A stretch of DNA of 64,000 nucleotides, from positions 5,953,501-6,017,500 of the forward strand of contig NC_080569.1 in assembly GCF_030253575.1 (NCBI RefSeq), written 5' to 3'. Positions 57,736-64,000 of the stretch are shown in pieces. This stretch comes from Rhododendron vialii. Its lineage: Eukaryota; Streptophyta; Magnoliopsida; Ericales; Ericaceae. Every line of letters starts with the position of its first letter. The stretch's first letter is position 1. Under the pieces are notes generated by a model, which worked only from the letters and a program-made list of their open reading frames with translations, was not told where the DNA came from and ran no database searches. A program made the position numbers and the translations under genes.

Positions 57736-59520
57736 AAGTTTGGGGGTAATTTGAAAATTTCCTCCCGATATGGGTAGTCTAGATATTGGGTCGTGCTTGG
57801 CTGGTTAAAAGATTGTTCGAGTATGTTTTAATAGGTAAACAACTCAAATACAAATTACTATCAATAATAGCTTCTAATGTCAAAAAATTACTAAATCACT
57901 TGTCATCACTTCGATTAAACACGCTTGACAAACAAATAAAGGCTTCAATAATGCAATGGACACACTTACCGATCACCTCCTGACCAGTGACAGAGTCAGG
58001 ATTTGTGATCCTGGGAGATTATTAAACAAATACGGAGTATATTTTATCAGAACGTATACTTAGTATATCATAAAAAAATTATTTTTAAATACATCACATT
58101 TGTACATTGAAATTATTCTAGCCTAATGCAGTTAATATATACCAATTATTTTATTTTTTTCTTTAGGCAACTTTAACTGATTGAGAAATGAGAATGTAAA
58201 ATAACCGTTTTTTATCAAATCAAACCAAAATTATTAAGATTATATGTATCTATATACGAATAATTATCAATAATATTCAAAATCAAGTGTACAAAATAAA
58301 ATTTTAAAACTTGGGGCTTGAAGGGGTTATATTGTGTGGAATGGGTCCGACACATATGTGAGAGAGGAGTGGTCAGTAAAATATACGGCATTGTTATTTT
58401 TCTTAGTTGCATATAATTTCAAATCAAACTTGAACAATGGATTGTTGACTCGATTATTCGGCCTACTACAAGTAAGGCCAACCCATCCCAATTCTTGAAT
58501 ATATATTTGTTGAAAAAAAAAAAATTGACCACCCCACACCATATTTCTTTAATTTGACCACCCCACACCATATTTGATATTTCTTGAATACGGTGTGTTA
58601 AAATTAATTTTTTATTTCTATTATCATAACTCAATAATTCTGAAGGAAGTCTACGAAAGCAACTTTGAAAATATAAAATAAATCATGTAAGTTATTCAAA
58701 TAGTTTGGCTCAAATATTTTCGGTCATGTTGCGGGAAAATGAAGTAGGTAGCATGTAAATTGACATAGATGAGAGGTAGAGAGAGGTTGACCCTTTGTTT
58801 TTATTAAAAGTTGTACAAGGATACACGTATTTTGAATTACTAGGTTCGGCCACGTGCAAAGCACGAATATTATGTACCCGTTAAAGAGGATTTACTATTT
58901 TGTTTTAGGGTAAAGATTAATGTTGTTTTTGTATGGTGAAGGTGGAAAAATGGTGATATAGAATTGCCATTTGGATGCTTGTGATCAGTTTGGGAAATGA
59001 AGAATTAGCTTTGCAGCCAAGGAAATGGCAATGGTTTGGAGAAGAGTGAATACAAAACGGTAGGCAATGATTTGGAAATCTAGAATGGTGAATACAGAAT
59101 TGCCATTTTTAAAAGGAGATAAGTGAAGCTAGAATACAGAATTGCCATTTTTAAATCACAAAATTTCCCACTGGAGTAATCATACAGTTGACGGTCACAA
59201 GTAATGAAAAGCACATCAATGGAAAAACTTCAGCAAAATCACATTTTTTTTTCATTTTGAGTGAAAGCATGTCTGTGAGAAGGTAGCACAGGGAAGATCA
59301 GAGCTATGAAATTCGCATTTATAAGTTGGAATTAGGATCACAAAACAATTTCATAGCCCTCCCAAACGTTGGGAGGTTCGTCCATGAAGTAGGAGTTGAG
59401 ACAGGAGCAGATATGCAAGATAGCCTATGACAGCAACATGAGTTGTATATCAGCCTTAACATTAGATAATGACAGATGACATTAACCAAGGAAAGAGTAA
59501 GGCTAGCAACTGCAGCTCTT
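57736..59520. other. AT-rich intergenic DNA, no gene seen
   Basis: No exon or known element was recognised. A short direct repeat (TTGACCACCCCACACCATATTT) occurs twice near 58525-58575. Confidence 0.5.
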
Positions 59521-59672
59521 TTACACATACTGCTTAGCAACTACAGCTTTTTGCTTAGCGGCATTTAAAGGAGTTTTGCCAAATCTTGTTGCCTTTGAAC
59601 CTTGTTTCCCATTGTTTGTAAATTCCTCTCCAAAGACATTTATCTTTTGAATGCAACTTGACAAACAACCAT
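59521..59672 (-). pseudogene. Exon-like fragment, unrecognised protein C-terminus
   Basis: A 50-codon frame ends at TAA (59521-59523). It includes SSCIQKINVFGEEF and RFGKTPLNAAKQKAVVAKQY, with codon use like real protein. Just upstream is GTGAG, a poor acceptor. I do not recognise the protein. It could be the last exon of an unseen gene or a captured fragment, and no neighbouring exons in phase were found. Confidence 0.35.
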
Positions 59673-62195
59673 CTCACTGACTCCATTTCTCTTGAAATTC
59701 AACTTTCACATCAGTTATTTTATACTACCCTCCCAACAGTCGACGTGACAGAGCATCGGTTCCAACCACCGAAAACCGAGAAGCATCCGTAGCTCTAAAA
59801 GAATCCATGTGTATGTGCTCTGTTCATGAGTAAGACGATCCATTAGCAAACCTTAATATGACTTGCAAAACTAATATTTTCACCGGTCTTACACCAAAAA
59901 TTCATTAGTTTATCTTCAACAACTTAGTACTATTACTTAACTAACCCCAACATGATATCCAATACACCCATCGTTCAAAATTAACGCTTGCAGTATCCTT
60001 GGAGCAAGAATCATTAATTTCACTTCACCAATGGACCCCTTTGTGGGGTCAATTTTAAAAAAAGGGAGCCCATTTTGGGATTTATGTTTAGCATAAGGAA
60101 CCCATATCTCCCACCTTCACTAAAATGTATTTTGCACCAAAATAAACATACTTTCTCACAAAGTAGCACATAAAATAGCTGAAGCCTGGCTACGCACTCA
60201 CCAATTTCATGTACGAACGAACAAGACAAGAAGTAAAGGTGAAGCTCAATATTTAGGAACAAAACAAATTAAAAGAGAATAATTCTTAATATGGACAAAA
60301 ATTACCCTACAGTTAGACTGTCCAGTTCTTTTTGTCGTTTTTGTGAGTTTTGTCGGTTTACCGCTGCACTAAGCGCACTGCACATAGGTTCAAGTAGAAC
60401 TATAAACAGTTAAAAACTATGTATTTTGATGTTGTGCTTTTTTTTACCTTCAACACTATATAGATTAAATCATTTTCCTCGATCAATCATTTTTACTTGA
60501 ATCCAAAACTGTGTCCTTGTCTTGTTTACAACCGAATTTGATGACTTGGACATTTTTTGCACAATGTAGCAAAATAATTTTTCAGAGGGATGGTAAATGA
60601 AGAGGAACAATTTTTTTTGCATGGAGACAAAAGGACTTGGTTTCTCTATTAAATCCTTACTGAAGTAGAATGAACCATCATACGAATTGGGAAATTAGAA
60701 GCCCAACGCAAATCACCAAAAAGCCAAAAGAATCGTAGGATCTGTGTAAAACTCAAATTGAAGCAAAATATAACTATTATTGGGGAAATCAGAAGCCACG
60801 ACAGGTCTAACTACTTAAAACACTTATAATTCCCTGGTTTTGGATTCTGGCACCTTCCAAAATGTGCCAACTTAATAAAATTTATTTTTGCTGATAAAAA
60901 AATAATAATAATGTGCCAACTTGATTTAGCTTTAGGAAAAAGTTTTTTGGAAAAAAGCTTAATAAAACTTGTTCTGGGATGTATCAACACCTTTCAGAAT
61001 TCAATTGATTTATCTAGATAGCCCATTTATCTGTATCAAAATTATTCTGGTTAACATTTGCCCTCAAATAAAGTTGTTAAAAGAGAGCTTCAGAAATATG
61101 AAGTACCGACACTCCAAAAGGGTACCGTTGGACATGGGGACACGGCGACACGGTGGGGACACAAACAGAGAGATGCATGATATGATCACCAATTCACCAC
61201 TAAACAATCTCATAAAGCTGTATATTTTTTTAGCCAATAAAGATAACAGATCAAACTGGTGGAGAAAATAAGCCATTCAAATTTTTTTACCTATTTGGCC
61301 GCTTGAAAATTGGTCACAAATCCTTATCATTGTTGGTGAAACCGTTGACATTGTCGCACAATTTGCCCTCTCATTGCTGTTAAAAAAATAAGAACAAAGC
61401 AACTAATTATTAAATAGCCCGGTAGTCCCGTTAATTAGTTCAATTTTTGGAATTCAAAACAAAAGCTATATGGATCACAATTTGACAAACATGTGTTTCC
61501 TATAATAAACGGAGAGGAGATAGAACTAAATGAATTATAACATTCAATTGATTTTGATCAAAAAAACATTCAATTGATTTTTCTAAACGGGTGAGTGATA
61601 AAAGTAAACAAGATTTGTCAAAATCATTATAAAATAACCAAGCAAATAATCAGGCGGGGAAAAAAATTAAGATTCCATGAGTTAATAGATGAAATAGTAA
61701 ACCAAATTCAAAAACCCAATGCCACATGTCAATGATAACAATGCTCTTTACGTACAATCCCATGTGCTCATAACATTCTCATTCAGGAATAAAAATTTCT
61801 TTAGGAACAATCTCATATGCTTATAACATTCTCAACTTAAATCAAATTTACTCTTCTGTATTTTACCATGCCACCAACAAACTCAAATCTCCCAAAATTA
61901 GTTTGTTGGACTAAAGCTCTACATGTAGCAGATTATGTACGTCGTACATGATTTGAGGCAACACAATTATGTTTTTATCAGTCAACCTAAGATATTTGAC
62001 GATTCCAAATATAATATCCAAAATCCAAAGGGCATTCACCATTTTTTATTATTTTGAAATCATTAGGGCATTCCCCTTCAATGTTAATCAATCGCAACAG
62101 GAAGAGAAACAAAAACAGATGTAATACATGCTTGCTTTTTACAATATTAGACTCCCCTTTATATACCTTGTAGTCACATAGAGATTGCCATGTAC
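59673..62195. other. AT-rich intergenic DNA, no gene seen
   Basis: No further exon matching either neighbour fragment was found on the minus strand, and no recognisable element was seen. The short phrase CATTCAATTGATTTT is duplicated near 61540 and 61568. Confidence 0.45.
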
Positions 62196-62294
62196 CCTGC
62201 TGTTATGAACACAAGATCAGAGTCTTTAAGGGAAGCAGCAACTGCTTGCTTTGATTCTTCCGCAGCTTGTTTCCCTAAGAGTGGATTCCCACCA
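62196..62294 (-). pseudogene. FTSZ1: Single exon of plastid FtsZ1
   Basis: Ninety-nine bases encode a segment with GGNPLLGKQAAEESK and ASLKDSDLVFITAG. This is the part of plant FtsZ1 just before its GGGTGSG nucleotide-binding loop. It is bounded by a good acceptor (CTGTAG) and a GT donor (CAGG|GTACAT). The preceding exons (with GVGGGGNNAVNRM) and following exons (MGGGTGSGAAP) are not in the window on either side. FtsZ1 forms the plastid division ring, but this fragment alone cannot function. Confidence 0.8.
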
Positions 62295-63352
62295 CTACAG
62301 GCACTCTATTAAGCAATTGAATCAGAGGATAAAATTAAAAACACTGCAATAAAATAAGTACCAATACCACACAAGCAAGCAAATATCAGAACATTGATTT
62401 TGTGATGCTACTTAATCACCATAGTCATTCAATCACATAGGCTTTTTCCTGCTCCAGAAAGGGCAGAGTGGAAGCTCTAGAATAAAATCTTAGAAACTCA
62501 AATGAAAGTGAACTTTAATCGGCGGTCTTTCTTGATCTTTCTCCCAGTTTTGGCTGGGTTGTGAACTTTAAATAACCAATTTTGGGGCTATGAAGTTCGA
62601 ACAAGAAGTATATACTCCATGCCATAAAAGGGGAAAAAATGTTTAAACATTTCTTCATCTTCTCGTAGCAAGGGAAAAAAAACTATCAGCAAAAAAAAAA
62701 CTTGCAAACCAGTTGGCAGACAAAAATTCATTTGCTGTTAAAGCTAGAGGTCACGAACCCAGCAATTTGACACAAGTAGCTCTGGAGAATCCTTATTTTT
62801 CTCCTCAACACATCATAATCTCTAGACAACATGCATCAACAATCAATGGAAGGAGAAGGCTACTATTCCATCAGGCAACATAATAGGTACCGAACACAAA
62901 TAAAATCTCAAAAGAGAAAAAGAACAACCGTGATTTTTTGAAATAAAAAATTTTCAAAACAAAAAATGGTAGTAATATTTTCTGGAGAGATCACACATCA
63001 GCAATCAATGGAAGGAGCTAGGCAACATAACAGAGACTACAGATAAGAACTAATTCAGAAAGAAACAGAGAAGTTGAAATAATTGAACTTCATTTTAAAA
63101 AGTTCTTATCAAACCATCCAAATCCAACTCTGTATGACAAAATGGAAACCTATAACTCAAAGTCATGATTGGAACCTAGGAACAACACAGAAGCATAGTC
63201 CTCTCTTCGGTTGCGGCTTCTACAACTATTTCCATTTGTGGAGATGTAACGAACTCATTCCCTTTCTATTTTGCTCTATAGACGATTTTGGTCATGTATA
63301 CTGGACATTATTAAGATAGTTAGCTCAGAAAATTAAGGAAGTCAAAATCTAC
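62295..63352. other. Non-coding DNA between two exon-like pieces
   Basis: No exon was recognised here. The repeated phrases ATCAATGGAAGGAG(A/C) and CATCAGGCAACATAATAG/GGCAACATAACAGA near 62840-62890 and 63005-63030 suggest a small local duplication. Confidence 0.4.
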
Positions 63353-63549
63353 CAAAAGCTTTTTCAAGTTGGAAAAGAGCATGTTTTGGGACATGACAGC
63401 AACACCCATGGCTCGTGCAACGGACATGAGCACCATACCCTTCATGCATCCATGGTTTCTCTGCAGTTGTTCCATGAGCACATTGCAGTGCTTTTGTGCA
63501 TCCCTGAAGGAGGCCAGGCGTATAGCATCCTCCTCGGTGGCAATGCTTT
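63353..63549 (-). pseudogene. Exon-like fragment of an unrecognised protein
   Basis: An open stretch of 65 codons reads SIATEEDAIRLASFRDAQKH, then LMEQLQRNHGCMKGMVLMSV and ARAMGVAVMSQNMLF, ending at a good donor (CTTTTG|GTAGAT). The acceptor needed for this frame is GATGAG; the better-looking TTGTAG just before it would bring a stop into frame. The protein-like composition supports a true exon origin. I cannot name it, and further exons could lie beyond 64000. Confidence 0.4.
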
Positions 63550-63936
63550 CTCATCCTACAACATGAAAAAACAAAATAAATGGTCAGGTAAAAGATCATT
63601 ATTGATACACACTCGAACTTGATTAGCAGTGCGAAGAAAGTGAAATGGAAATAGAGATAACAAATGAGAACAAGATCATGCAATATTTGTGGATTTCAAA
63701 ACTTAAGTGAATGAAGTACCAAGATACCACACTTATATTCGGTGAGATGATTTTGGGTTGTATGGGAGTGAAAGAGAGCAATGAAGCATGATTTTGTATT
63801 CAAGAACAAGAACAAGCATCATTCATATCATACGGAAGATCGGATATAAACGTCTAAGAAACCACATTGATGGATATAACCGAGCATACTTTTACTTTCA
63901 GCAAGCATCAAAACCATATTGATGCTATATAACCTA

Positions 63937-64000
63937 GGGTGCGTTTGGTTTATGGATTTGTGGATGGATTAACCAAGAGAAACCTATAGATAAGAAAATC
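63937..64000. mobile_element. Possible MITE end, cut by window edge
   Basis: GGGTGCGTTTGGTTTATGGA is the common start of plant hAT/PIF-type MITEs. The other end would lie past the window, so this is only suggestive. Confidence 0.35.

Noticed and set aside
1-64000. CRISPR arrays, operons, bacterial-type promoters or rRNA genes
   Set aside because: The window is plant nuclear DNA; the tandem repeats present are microsatellites, minisatellites or transposon ends without spacer structure, and no rRNA sequence was seen.

Overview
The window reads as nuclear chromosomal DNA of a flowering plant, most likely a eudicot. It is AT-rich, its genes have many GT-AG introns, and the recognisable proteins are plant versions (meiotic ZIP4, a membrane-anchored class I formin, MED19, FAR1-type MULE proteins, a B3 protein, plastid FtsZ1). 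I cannot name the species; an asterid or Ericales-like genome is only a guess.

Six gene models can be built, and all six lie on the minus strand: a plastid-type alpha/beta hydrolase of 13 exons and 402 aa (6975-12871); ZIP4/SPO22 of 5 exons and 937 aa (14112-19105); a class I formin of 4 exons and 928 aa (20336-25091); Mediator subunit MED19 of 5 exons and 219 aa (30516-34952); a plant protein of unknown function with a basic patch, 4 exons and up to 587 aa (37256-40465); and a B3-type DNA-binding protein of 2 exons and 328 aa (54989-56090). Exon joins were worked out by hand from splice consensus and phase, and every model closes in frame. The genes do not form a pathway; they are ordinary unlinked neighbours.

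From 40.5 to 55 kb the sequence is a transposon graveyard on the plus strand. It holds a broken FAR1/MULE gene interrupted by a 33-base G run, two copies of that gene's 3' tail about 7 kb apart, a complete 362-bp TRIM retroelement, a hAT-like MITE with an internal array, and an F-box/LRR pseudogene between the two tail copies. The intergenic spaces and introns elsewhere carry more short elements: two solo LTRs of one family sitting in introns of ZIP4 and of the formin, a LINE 3' fragment in the last MED19 intron, a tRNA-derived SINE with a 14-bp target duplication, and several foldback MITEs. Two of those MITEs share a 7-bp target duplication.

The last 4.5 kb carry three short exon-like pieces on the minus strand, one clearly from plastid FtsZ1 and two unrecognised, each bounded by splice-like sites. 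This looks like captured or relic gene fragments, or parts of a gene that continues past the window. I found no new multi-gene system. The points most worth a second look are the isolated exon fragments, the MITE families, the hydrolase lacking a usual nucleophile, and the GC-AG intron in the formin.
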